From positions 1-60,334 of the forward strand of contig SHVE01000011.1 in assembly GCA_009694365.1 (NCBI GenBank): 60,334 nt of DNA. Direction: 5' to 3'. Source of the DNA: Thermoleophilia bacterium. Lineage in GTDB: Bacteria; Actinomycetota; Thermoleophilia; Miltoncostaeales; Miltoncostaeaceae. The notes below the pieces were generated by a model. It saw only the letters and a list, made by a program, of their open reading frames with translations, searched no databases and was not told the origin of the DNA. A program made the translations under genes and the position numbers. Positions 52,311 through 60,334 of this stretch are shown piece after piece (the first letter of the stretch is position 1; each line of letters opens with the position of its first letter).

Positions 52311-54526
52311 TCGGCGACGTCAGACGCGGACAGGCGGCGGCGGCGGCGCGGGCGACCAGCGGCGTCGTCGTCACCGTCCCCCGTCTCGGCATCCCCGTCG
52401 GGGGTTCCGCCCGGAGCCGGCACGGAATCGTCGTTGAGCAAGCGCAGGCCGATACGACCGCGGGCCCGATCCACTTCCTCCACGCGCACATCCACGGAAT
52501 CGCCACGGTTGAGGACGTCCTCCACCTTCTCCACACGGCCGGAGCCCATGTTGGAGATGTGCAGCAGTCCGTCGACTCCCTTGCTGAGTTCCACGAACGC
52601 TCCGAAGGTGGTCGTCTTCACGACCTTCGCGCCCTCATACACGTCGCCGACCTCGACATCCTTCGTCATCGAACGGATGCGCTCGACGCACTGATCGGCC
52701 TTCTCTCCTTCGACACCGTAAACGCTCACGGTTCCGTCGTCCTCGATCGAGATCTCCACCTCGAAGTCGGCCTCGAGGCCGCGGATGGTCTCGCCACCCT
52801 TGCCGATGACCATTCCGATCTTGTCGGGGTCGATCTTGATCGCCGTGATGCGCGGGGCCCACGGGGAGAGTTCCTCACGCGGAGCGGGAAGCGCCTCGGC
52901 CATGATGCCGAGGATGGTCAGGCGTGCTTCCTTCGCCTGCTGAAGTGCCTGCGTCATGATTTCGGTGGTCACGCCCTGGATCTTGATGTCCATCTGGAGC
53001 GCGGTGACGCCCTCCGATGTACCGGCCACCTTGAAGTCCATGTCACCGAGGTGGTCCTCGTCGCCCTGGATGTCGGTGAGCACGATGTGCTCACCGCCCT
53101 CCTTGATGAGGCCCATCGCAATACCGGCGACCGGGCGTCGGATCTGCACGCCCGCGTCGAGGAGGGCGAGGGAGGAACCGCACACCGACGCCATGGACGA
53201 CGATCCGTTGCTCTCGAGCGTCTCGCTTACCAGCCGGAGGGTGTACGGGAAGTCCTCCGCCGACGGGATGACCGGGAGGAGGGCGCGTTCGGCGAGGGCA
53301 CCGTGACCGATGTCACGACGCTTCGGCCCACGCATGAAGCCCGTCTCACCCACGCTGAAGGGCGGGAAGTTGTAGTGGTGGATGTAGCGCTTGGTGGTGT
53401 CGATCGAGAGATCGTCGAGGCGCTGCGCCTCCTTCATCGTGCCGAGTGCGAGAAGCGTGAGCACCTGCGTCTCGCCACGGGTGAAAAGACCCGATCCGTG
53501 CGTGCGGGGAGCGACGGCGGTGTCCACCCAAATCGGGCGGATTTGCTCGGCCGTGCGGCCGTCCGGGCGCTGCTTGTCGACGGCGATGCGGTGGCGGATA
53601 GTCCGCTTGACGATCGCGTCGAAGGCCCGGGAGAAGGACGCCGCCGCCTCCGGGGTCGACTCGGATCCGAGCACGGTGGCCCGTGCGGCCGCCTTCGCGT
53701 CGGAGATCATGTCCCGGCGCTCCAACTTGCCCTGTTCGCGGGTGGCCGTCTCGATCGGCGCGAGGGCGGCAGCCTCAACCGCCGCCAGCATCTCGGGGTC
53801 CACCGTCTGCGGCACGACCTCCCACTTGGGCTTGCCCGCCATCTCGCGGAGGGTGTCCTGCGCGTCACAGAGCTTCTTGATCTCGTCGTGCGCGATCTGC
53901 AGCGCCTCGATGATGTCGTCCTCCGACACCTCATTGGCACCGGCCTCGACCATCGAGATTGCTTCGCGAGTACCCGCGACAACCAGATCGAGCTTCGACT
54001 CCGCCAACTCCTGGAGGGTCGGGTTGATCACGAAGTCATCGTCGAGCATGCCGATGCGCACCGCCCCGACCGGTCCCTGGAACGGGAGTTCGGAGAGCAT
54101 GAGCGCGGCTGACGCGCCGTTGATGGACAGGATGTCGAATGCGTTGACCTTGTCGATGGACAGCACCGTCGTGACGACCTGCACCTCGTTGCGGTAGCCC
54201 GTGGGCCACAACGGACGCAACGGACGGTCGGTCATGCGGCACGTCAGGATCGCGCGCTCACTGGGGCGGCTCTCCCGCTTGATGAAGCCACCGGGGATTG
54301 CCCCCTTCGCGTACATACGCTCCTCGACGTCCACCGTGAGGGGGAAGAAGTCCGCTCCCTCACGCGGCGCACGTGCCCCCACGGCCGTGACCAGCACGAG
54401 GCTGTCACCGGAGCGCACGGTCACGGATCCATTCGCCTGCTTCGCGAGACGTCCCGTCTCGAAGATGATTTCTTGGCCGCCGATGTCGGCGACGACGCGG
54501 ATTGCGTCGGGTCCCTTGCCTGTCAT
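52307..54526 (-). CDS. pnp: polyribonucleotide nucleotidyltransferase
   Basis: 739 residues from ATG 54524-54526, preceded by GAGGGA. Two RNase PH domains (GARAPREGADFFPLTVD, LPVIPSAEDFPYTLRLVSETLESNGSSS are partial landmarks), then KH (KIGMVIGKGGETIRGLE) and S1 (EGAKVVKTTTFGAFVELSKG) domains. It degrades RNA 3' to 5' by phosphorolysis. The C-terminal tail is acidic then basic (RPRRRRR). Confidence 0.95.
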   Translation of the reverse strand: MTGKGPDAIRVVADIGGQEIIFETGRLAKQANGSVTVRSGDSLVLVTAVGARAPREGADFFPLTVDVEERMYAKGAIPGGFIKRESRPSERAILTCRMTDRPLRPLWPTGYRNEVQVVTTVLSIDKVNAFDILSINGASAALMLSELPFQGPVGAVRIGMLDDDFVINPTLQELAESKLDLVVAGTREAISMVEAGANEVSEDDIIEALQIAHDEIKKLCDAQDTLREMAGKPKWEVVPQTVDPEMLAAVEAAALAPIETATREQGKLERRDMISDAKAAARATVLGSESTPEAAASFSRAFDAIVKRTIRHRIAVDKQRPDGRTAEQIRPIWVDTAVAPRTHGSGLFTRGETQVLTLLALGTMKEAQRLDDLSIDTTKRYIHHYNFPPFSVGETGFMRGPKRRDIGHGALAERALLPVIPSAEDFPYTLRLVSETLESNGSSSMASVCGSSLALLDAGVQIRRPVAGIAMGLIKEGGEHIVLTDIQGDEDHLGDMDFKVAGTSEGVTALQMDIKIQGVTTEIMTQALQQAKEARLTILGIMAEALPAPREELSPWAPRITAIKIDPDKIGMVIGKGGETIRGLEADFEVEISIEDDGTVSVYGVEGEKADQCVERIRSMTKDVEVGDVYEGAKVVKTTTFGAFVELSKGVDGLLHISNMGSGRVEKVEDVLNRGDSVDVRVEEVDRARGRIGLRLLNDDSVPAPGGTPDGDAETGDGDDDAAGRPRRRRRLSASDVAE

Positions 54527-54546
54527 GTTGTCCCTCGTCCCTTCAT

Positions 54547-54566
54547 GCCGCACCACCCGGTGCGGC
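54547..54566 (-). terminator. hairpin between rpsO and pnp
   Basis: Arms GCCGCACC (54547-54554) and GGTGCGGC (54559-54566) pair perfectly around ACCC, just downstream of rpsO in the reading direction. No T-tract. In other bacteria this gap holds a terminator or RNA-processing hairpin, which would fit here too. Confidence 0.5.
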
Positions 54567-54631
54567 GCATCATGCGGCACCGCCATCCGGGCGGTCCGCC
54601 GTCATAAGCGCATCCGGCGCTCCGGTCATGT

Positions 54632-54895
54632 CTACCTGCGGATGCCAAGCGAGCTGGTGAGCTCGCGATACGCGTCCACATCGGTTCGTTGCAGATAACT
54701 CAGGAGGCGACGTCGGCGACCGACCATTGTCAGGAGACCGCGGCGTGAGTGATGGTCCTTCGCGTGGACCTTCAGGTGCCCCGTGAGGTGATTGATCCTC
54801 TGAGTGAGGATCGCGATCTGGACCTGGGGCGAACCCGTGTCCGTGTCATGCTGACGGTGCGGCGCCATGACGCCCGCCTTGGTTTCCTTGTCCAT
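54632..54895 (-). CDS. rpsO: 30S ribosomal protein S15
   Basis: 87 residues. [37 protein letters not shown] and [10 protein letters not shown] are the S15 core that binds 16S rRNA and S6/S18. GAGGAG lies shortly before the ATG. Usual partner of pnp. Confidence 0.95.
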   Translation of the reverse strand: MDKETKAGVMAPHRQHDTDTGSPQVQIAILTQRINHLTGHLKVHAKDHHSRRGLLTMVGRRRRLLSYLQRTDVDAYRELTSSLGIRR

Positions 54896-54988
54896 CTGTC
54901 TACTCCTCGTACGGCCACGGGGCAGCGATGAGCCGCACCCGGGTCAATGTCCGGGGCAGGGTATCACCGACACCGCCTGCCACCCGGG

Positions 54989-55933
54989 TCACGCCGTTGC
55001 CACGACCTCGCGCGTGCGCACGACGTCACTGTGCATCTGGGCGACCAACTCCGCAGGGGTCGGGAACCGGCGCTCGTTCCGAAGCCGTTCGAGGAACTCC
55101 ACACGGATGCGCTCCCCGTACAGGTCCCCGCCCTCGTAGTCGAGAATGAAGGCCTCGAGGCGGCGCAAGGGGTCCTCGTCTGCGGTGAAGGTGGGTGCGT
55201 ACCCGAGGTTGATCGCGGCCGGATACCGGCCCGTCGCGAGCACCACGCGCCCCGCGTACACCCCACGACCGGGCAATGCGATGTCCGACGGCACAGAGAC
55301 ATTTGCCGTTGGGAATCCCAGATCGCGTCCGCGACGGTCCCCCGGAACCACCATGCCCTCCACCGAGTGCGGACGGCCGAGGAGAGGGATGACGTCGGCC
55401 ACCTGCCCCACGCTTACGAGGCGGCGGACCCGAGTGGACGACATCGGCTTGCCGTCGTGGCTCACCACCGTCCCCGGGCTCTCCACGACGATCCCTCGTG
55501 CCCGGCCGAGTCGCTGGAGGTATGCCGAAGTGCCGGACCCGCCGTGGCCGAACCGGAAGTTGGTTCCCACCACGATGCTTTCGGCGTTGAGCGGGGCCGA
55601 TCCCAACATTTCCACGAAGCGCTCAGCACGGATGCGGGCGAATGCTGGTGTGAAGGGCACAACGAGAAGAGCGTCGGCCCCGAGCGCCTCGATCACCTGC
55701 GCTTTGAAATGGGGCTCGGTGAGGACCGCCGGAGCGAGCTCCGGCCGCAGGATGGCCAGCGGATTGGGTTCGAAGGTGAGCACCATGGACTGGAGCCCGC
55801 GTGACCGCGCACGCTCGATCGCCCTCTGAATGATCGCCTGGTGACCACGGTGCACGCCGTCGAAGGTGCCGATGGCAAGCACGCGGCGCTCCTCCCCAAG
55901 CGGCAGTTCGCCGATGGACTGATACCGCTTCAT
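54989..55933 (-). CDS. ribF: bifunctional riboflavin kinase/FMN adenylyltransferase
   Basis: 314 residues from ATG 55931-55933 (ATGA overlap with truB). FAD synthetase domain with IGTFDGVHRGHQAII and VVGTNFRFGHGGSG, and the C-terminal riboflavin kinase with VPGDRRGRDLGFPTANV and AFILDYEGGDLYG. It converts riboflavin to FMN then FAD. Its place between truB and rpsO is conserved. Confidence 0.95.
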   Translation of the reverse strand: MKRYQSIGELPLGEERRVLAIGTFDGVHRGHQAIIQRAIERARSRGLQSMVLTFEPNPLAILRPELAPAVLTEPHFKAQVIEALGADALLVVPFTPAFARIRAERFVEMLGSAPLNAESIVVGTNFRFGHGGSGTSAYLQRLGRARGIVVESPGTVVSHDGKPMSSTRVRRLVSVGQVADVIPLLGRPHSVEGMVVPGDRRGRDLGFPTANVSVPSDIALPGRGVYAGRVVLATGRYPAAINLGYAPTFTADEDPLRRLEAFILDYEGGDLYGERIRVEFLERLRNERRFPTPAELVAQMHSDVVRTREVVATA

Positions 55934-56802
55934 CCGGTCATCACCACACGCGGTTGGACGGCGACCGTCCCGCTGCCCTCCCCCACCGCGATCAGACACC
56001 CGGCCCGCACCAGTGCCACATGTCCCTCCGCGATGACCTCGTCCACCTGGACGGTGCGTCCGTGACCCACGTCGTCAGCGGCGGCGGCGTCGAGTTCCAC
56101 GCGGGGCATGAAGCCGAGCGCCTCGATCGGATCCGCTCCCGAGTCGGCAGTGACCTGATGGGGGGCGATCGCCTCGACCACGGACAGTTCACCGACACGG
56201 GTACGGCGGAGCCCGACGCAATAGGCGCCGCACCCGATGGCCTCGCCCAGGTCAACCGCCAACTGGCGCACGTAGGTTCCCGAACCGCATCGGATGTCCA
56301 CCGACGCGAGTCCCGTCACCGGGTCGTACGCCAGCAAGCGCGCGTGATGGACGGTCACCTCACGCGTGGGACGGATAACTGTCTCCCCCCGCCTCGTACG
56401 CGTATACAGGCGCTCGCCATCGACCCTCACGGCGGAAAGAGCCGGAACCATCTGCTGCTGCACGCCGCCAATGGCCTCCACGGCGACACGCACCGTGGCC
56501 TCGTCGGGCAGCGGGCCACCGGCCGTGATCGGCCCTTCGGGATCGCCGGATTCGGAGCGAGCGCCCATGCGCACGGTCGCGAGGTAGGTCTTGTCAAGCC
56601 CCGACAGATACGGAGCGAGGCGGGTCGCGCGGCCGATGAGCATGACCAGAAGGCCGGTGGCGAAGGGGTCCAGCGTTCCGGTGTGGCCGATGCGCGACAT
56701 GGACAGCGCCCCGCGCAACACGTGCACCATGTCGTGGGAGGTGGGTCCGGCGGGTTTGTCGACGAGGATGACACGAGCGGGGGCATCGGCACGGCGTCCC
56801 AT
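55930..56802 (-). CDS. truB: tRNA pseudouridine synthase B
   Basis: 290 residues from ATG 56800-56802. LVDKPAGPTSHDMVHVLR and RIGHTGTLDPFATGLL with the catalytic Asp, then YLATVRMGARSES and SGTYVRQLAVDLGE. It makes pseudouridine 55 in the T loop of tRNAs. The longer frame to 56832 overlaps nrnA and is not conserved. Confidence 0.93.
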   Translation of the reverse strand: MGRRADAPARVILVDKPAGPTSHDMVHVLRGALSMSRIGHTGTLDPFATGLLVMLIGRATRLAPYLSGLDKTYLATVRMGARSESGDPEGPITAGGPLPDEATVRVAVEAIGGVQQQMVPALSAVRVDGERLYTRTRRGETVIRPTREVTVHHARLLAYDPVTGLASVDIRCGSGTYVRQLAVDLGEAIGCGAYCVGLRRTRVGELSVVEAIAPHQVTADSGADPIEALGFMPRVELDAAAADDVGHGRTVQVDEVIAEGHVALVRAGCLIAVGEGSGTVAVQPRVVMTG

Positions 56803-56803
56803 C

Positions 56804-57805
56804 TCAGGCGTCCCCGCCCTGCATGGCATCACAGATCAGGGCGACGATCCCGTCGGGATCGCGACGGGAGGTGAAGCCCGCGGCCGCGCGGTGTCCTCCG
56901 CCGCCCTCGAGTGCGGCGATCGCGGAGACGTCCACGGTGTCGCCCGACGCCCGCATGGATACCCGCCACTGCCCGTCGGGGACCTGGCGAATCAGGGCCG
57001 CCACATCCGCACCGCGGACGGCCCGAAGGGCCTCGACCACGCCATCTGAGTTACCGCCCCCAGCCGACCGCACATCCTCCTCGGTGAGCACCGTGACGAT
57101 GAGCCGCCCATCCAACTCCTCTCGCGCCGCGGCAAGCCCACGACCCAAAACGTGGAGATCGACCAGCGGGACACCCTCGTACACCTGCCGGAACACCGCA
57201 CCGGGGTCCACGCCGGTCGCAACGAGGCGCGCCGCCACCGCATGCGCTTCGGGACCAGTGCTCGAATAACTGAACCGACCCGTATCGGTCACCAATCCCA
57301 CGTACAGCGGCAGTGCGATGGACTCGTCGATTTCGACGCCGAGAGCGTCGGCCACCCGCACCACGATTTCGGCGGTGCTCGACGCGTCCCCGTCCACCAG
57401 ATTGTGGTGCCCCCAGTGCGGGTTGTCGTGATGGTGATCGATGTTGATGATCACCTCACCAAGATCGGACGGGTCGCTGTCGGTGATCCGGTGCGGCGTC
57501 GCGGCATCCACGCTCACCAGAACACGCTCCCGGTGATCCGCGATGGAGCCGCTGACCACCTGCTCATCGTCGCGGAGCAACCATTGGAGGTCGGCCGGAA
57601 CCCCCGGACCCTCCGCGTGCCACATCACCACGTCGTGCCCAATCGTCCGGAGCACGCGGGCAATCCCCACCATCGATCCGATGGCATCCCCATCCGGTTT
57701 CCGGTGGGTGGTCACGGTGACGGCCCGACCGGGGTCCGCAAGCAGGGCGATGATCTCGGTCATGTCCGCGCCGGGCTCCCCGCGGTGACGGTCCGGCCGA
57801 CTCAT
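56804..57805 (-). CDS. nrnA: DHH/DHHA1 phosphoesterase (NrnA-like)
   Basis: 333 residues. Metal site in THRKPDGDAIGSM, NIDHHHDN and the DHHA1 RNA-binding motif GGGGHRAAAGF. NrnA-type enzymes degrade nanoRNA or pAp. ATG overlaps the rbfA stop. The rbfA-nrnA-truB order is that of other Gram-positives. Confidence 0.9.
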   Translation of the reverse strand: MSRPDRHRGEPGADMTEIIALLADPGRAVTVTTHRKPDGDAIGSMVGIARVLRTIGHDVVMWHAEGPGVPADLQWLLRDDEQVVSGSIADHRERVLVSVDAATPHRITDSDPSDLGEVIINIDHHHDNPHWGHHNLVDGDASSTAEIVVRVADALGVEIDESIALPLYVGLVTDTGRFSYSSTGPEAHAVAARLVATGVDPGAVFRQVYEGVPLVDLHVLGRGLAAAREELDGRLIVTVLTEEDVRSAGGGNSDGVVEALRAVRGADVAALIRQVPDGQWRVSMRASGDTVDVSAIAALEGGGGHRAAAGFTSRRDPDGIVALICDAMQGGDA

Positions 57806-58191
57806 TGCTCGTGCGGTTCCTCGATCGGGCCGTCGGGGGCGACCGCGTCGATGAGCGCCGTGAGACGACGCGCCTCGTCCTGAAGGTCGTCGTGGATGAA
57901 CACCAGGTGCGGAGTCTGACGTGACCGGAGTGCGCCCGCCACGCGCCCCTGCAACACGCCCCGCGACGACTCAAGCGCGGCCACCGCGCCCTCGACCCCT
58001 TTCGGATTGAGCACCGTCCAGTACACCTTGGCCCGCGCGAGATCCGGGCTCGATTCCACTCCCGTGACGGTCACCATCCGGAGACGGGGGTCGGCGAGTT
58101 CCGTGAGAAGGCTGGATCCGATTGCCATTCGGATCGCCTCGTTCGCGCGTCGCTGGCGCTGGCGGGGCGCAGTCAGGGAGTTACCTCGCAC
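57802..58191 (-). CDS. rbfA: ribosome-binding factor A
   Basis: 129 residues from GTG 58189-58191. KH-like fold with RANEAIRMAIGSSLLTEL, LRMVTVTGVESSPDLARAKVY and LRSRQTPHLVFIHD. It assists 16S rRNA 5' end maturation. 13 bases after infB on the same strand. Confidence 0.92.
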   Translation of the reverse strand: MRGNSLTAPRQRQRRANEAIRMAIGSSLLTELADPRLRMVTVTGVESSPDLARAKVYWTVLNPKGVEGAVAALESSRGVLQGRVAGALRSRQTPHLVFIHDDLQDEARRLTALIDAVAPDGPIEEPHEQ

Positions 58192-58204
58192 ATCGGTCCC
58201 GCCC

Positions 58205-60334
58205 CTACTCGCCCATCACCGGAGCGGAGACCTGCGCGGTGCGGGGGACCTCTTTGAACTCGAAGACCTCGACAACGTCGCCCTCCTTGACGTCGTTGTA
58301 GTCCTCGATCAGCACACCGCACTCGAATCCCTGCTGGACCTCTCGCACGTCGTCGTTCACCCGTCGGAGCGATCCGATCCGTCCGACGTGTACCACCGTG
58401 CCATCCCGTACCAAGCGACAATCGGCTCCACGGCGAGCGAGGCCGTCCGTGACGTAGCACCCCGCGATCGTGCCGATACGACTCGCCTTGAACGTGGCGC
58501 GGACCTCGAGGGTTCCCATGGATTCCTCCACGATGTCCGGGGCGAGAAGCCCAACCAAGGCGTCGCGCACATCCTCGATAGCACGGTAGATGACGCGATA
58601 GGTGCGCACGTCGACGCCCTCGCGGTCGGCCAGCAACTTGGCCTCGGGCCGGGGACGTACGTTGAACCCAATGATGATCGCCTGCGAGGCGGCGGCAAGC
58701 ATGACATCGCTCTCGGTGACCGCACCCACACCGGTGTGGATGATCTTGAGGCTCACCTCGGTCTGCTCCACCTTGTTCAGGGCATCCTCGAGGGCGCCGA
58801 CCGACCCCTGCACATCGCCCTTGATGATGATGTTGAGTTCCTTGACCCCGCCTTCCTTGACACGCGCGAAGAGGTCCTCCAAGGACACGGGTCGGCGGTT
58901 GGCGAGTGCCTCCGCACGCAGCCTCTGACTGCGGATTGCGGCGATCTGGCGTGCGAGGCGCTCCGTCCCGACCGCACGGAACTTCTCGCCGGCGTCCGGA
59001 ACGCCGTCGAGACCGAGGATCTCCACCGGAACCGACGGACCGGCCTCGCCCATCGGCTGGCCGTTGTAGTCGAGCATGGCGCGCACACGGCCGAATGTCT
59101 CCCCCGCAACCAGGATGTCTCCCACCCGCATGGTTCCCCGCTGCACGAGCAGAGTGCAGACCGGGCCACGACCGGGATCAAGACGCGACTCCACCACCGT
59201 GCCCGATGCTTCGACCCCGGGGTTAGCCGTGGGCTCCGCATCGGCATCGGCAACGAGGAGCACAGTCTCCACAAGTTCATCAAGGCCATCCCCGCGCTGC
59301 GCGGACACGCTCACGAACTCGGTATTGCCGCCCCAGTCGGACGGAATGACGTCCCGGATGGCGAATTCCTGCTTCACCTTGTCCGGGTTCGCACCCTCCT
59401 TGTCGATCTTGTTGATCGCCACGACGAACGGAACGCCAGCGGCCCGTGCATGATCGATGGCCTCGATGGTCTGGGGCATGACGCCGTCGTCGGCAGCCAC
59501 CACGATGACGGCCACGTCGGTGATTTTGGCACCGCGGGCACGCATGGCGGTAAACGCTTCGTGGCCCGGCGTGTCGAGAAACGTCACGTCACGCGAGCCG
59601 TGATGCACCTGGTAGGCACCGATGTGCTGGGTGATGCCGCCGGCCTCGCCCGCCGCCACCTCGGTGCGACGAATGGCGTCGAGAAGGGACGTTTTCCCGT
59701 GGTCCACGTGACCCATGACGGTTACCACCGGGGCGCGGGGCACCAGATCGGCAGGGTCGTCGTCGTAGACGGCCTCCAGATCCGGCTCCTCCTCCGCGTG
59801 GATGATGGTGATCTTTCGCTCACGATCCGCGGCGATGAGCTCGATGGCGTCGTCCGAGAGGGACTGGGTGATCGTGACGAGATCACCCATGGTCATCATG
59901 AACTTGATGATCTCTGAGGACGGCGTGCCGAGGCCCTCGGCGAGTTCCTTGACCGTTGCGCCCGACCGGATATCCACCGACGGCATGTCGGCCGGGTTTT
60001 GCTGAGGCAGGGCCACGGCGTCCCCGTGATCCCTCGGGCCACGTCGGCCCGCGCGATCACGGCCACCACCACCCTGACGTCGGCTGGCTTGGGCATCGAT
60101 GACCACCCGACGCTTGCGGCCACGAGCACCGGCACCAGCGGCAGCACGGATCCCACCGGTGCCACGCGGCGGAAGGGTGCCCGAACGCCCCCGGTCCCCC
60201 GGGGCACCGACAGCGGGACTCTCAGGCTCACTCTGTGCGGCCGGGTTCGGCGGGTTCGGCGGGTTCGGCGGGTTCGGCGGGTTCGGCGGGTTCGGCGGGT
60301 TCGGCGGGTTCGGCGGGTTCGGCGGGTTCGGCGG
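58205..60334 (-). CDS. infB: translation initiation factor IF-2 (start lies beyond the window)
   Basis: At least 710 codons. An N-terminal low-complexity arm starts with (Asn-Pro-Pro) repeats, then basic Gly/Arg stretches, then the IF2_N domain ([19 protein letters not shown]). The GTPase has [14 protein letters not shown] (G1), [10 protein letters not shown] (G3) and AINKIDKEG (G4), followed by domains II-IV. It positions fMet-tRNA on the 30S subunit. The frame remains open to the window end, so GTG 60106 is not the true start. Confidence 0.95.
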   Translation of the reverse strand, partial: PPNPPNPPNPPNPPNPPNPPNPPNPPNPPNPAAQSEPESPAVGAPGDRGRSGTLPPRGTGGIRAAAGAGARGRKRRVVIDAQASRRQGGGGRDRAGRRGPRDHGDAVALPQQNPADMPSVDIRSGATVKELAEGLGTPSSEIIKFMMTMGDLVTITQSLSDDAIELIAADRERKITIIHAEEEPDLEAVYDDDPADLVPRAPVVTVMGHVDHGKTSLLDAIRRTEVAAGEAGGITQHIGAYQVHHGSRDVTFLDTPGHEAFTAMRARGAKITDVAVIVVAADDGVMPQTIEAIDHARAAGVPFVVAINKIDKEGANPDKVKQEFAIRDVIPSDWGGNTEFVSVSAQRGDGLDELVETVLLVADADAEPTANPGVEASGTVVESRLDPGRGPVCTLLVQRGTMRVGDILVAGETFGRVRAMLDYNGQPMGEAGPSVPVEILGLDGVPDAGEKFRAVGTERLARQIAAIRSQRLRAEALANRRPVSLEDLFARVKEGGVKELNIIIKGDVQGSVGALEDALNKVEQTEVSLKIIHTGVGAVTESDVMLAAASQAIIIGFNVRPRPEAKLLADREGVDVRTYRVIYRAIEDVRDALVGLLAPDIVEESMGTLEVRATFKASRIGTIAGCYVTDGLARRGADCRLVRDGTVVHVGRIGSLRRVNDDVREVQQGFECGVLIEDYNDVKEGDVVEVFEFKEVPRTAQVSAPVMGE
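60242..60334. repeat. 9-base tandem repeat in the IF-2 N-terminal region
   Basis: At least ten copies of GGGTTCGGC (+ strand), without a mismatch, run to the window end. In the infB frame they encode Asn-Pro-Pro repeats. The repeat continues beyond the window, so copy number is unknown. Confidence 0.95.

Noticed and set aside
60242-60334. Tandem 9-base array as a CRISPR or other repeat locus
   Set aside because: There are no spacers; the array is in frame within infB.

Overview
The window is high-GC (roughly two-thirds G+C), densely packed bacterial chromosome. Most neighbouring genes on one strand overlap by 4 bases (ATGA or GTGA) and GTG starts are common. Several features suggest a monoderm, actinobacterium-like organism outside the classical Actinomycetes, possibly class Thermoleophilia: a Gram-positive type SOS box upstream of recA, a RecA intein, MurT/GatD lipid II amidation, RNase J, LL-diaminopimelate aminotransferase, split GlyQ/GlyS glycyl-tRNA synthetase and tRNA genes without an encoded CCA. 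The lineage is an inference from gene content only.

Layout. 1-722: the edge of a prophage or phage remnant, with the N-terminal part of a large terminase running off the left end and a tRNA-Thr(CGT) 3' fragment that looks like an attachment site. 932-9384: mixed small genes (aldo/keto reductase, S4 protein, CtaG, class A beta-lactamase-like hydrolase, MurD-like ligase, cysteine dioxygenase-like cupin, RraA, YciI, lytic transglycosylase). 9374-14462: coaE, rpsA, a small J-domain-like gene and polA. 14565-18029: malic enzyme, tRNA-Leu(CAA), quinone oxidoreductase and small proteins. 18026-27179: dnaG, dgt, a hypothetical gene, ppdK, glyS and glyQ. 27654-31831: cyclophilin, rpoD, yqgE, a small membrane protein, an NrtR-like regulator and a metallo-beta-lactamase-fold protein. 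31860-35536: rpiA, murT, a methyltransferase and gatD. 35533-40216: dut, dapL, dapF, miaA, miaB. 40417-48540: recA (with intein), cinA, rodZ-like, ftsK, rnj. 48560-52310: dapA, cupin, dapB, M16 protease. 52307-60334: pnp, rpsO, ribF, truB, nrnA, rbfA, infB, a conserved translation and RNA-metabolism block.

The genes are mostly housekeeping: DNA replication and repair (dnaG, polA, recA, dgt, dut), translation and tRNA modification (rpsA, rpsO, infB, rbfA, truB, miaA, miaB, glyQS), lysine/diaminopimelate and peptidoglycan synthesis (dapA, dapB, dapF, dapL, murT, gatD), and RNA turnover (pnp, rnj, nrnA).

The most unusual points are: a methyltransferase gene wedged between murT and gatD behind a second, 84% identical copy of the murT 3' end; an exact 31-base duplication of another gene's 3' end; a 169-residue mini-intein in RecA; two housekeeping genes (miaA and rnj) whose only sensible start is CTG; in-frame repeats in PolA and IF-2; and the phage/tRNA junction at the left edge. 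No CRISPR array, rRNA or insertion sequence was seen.
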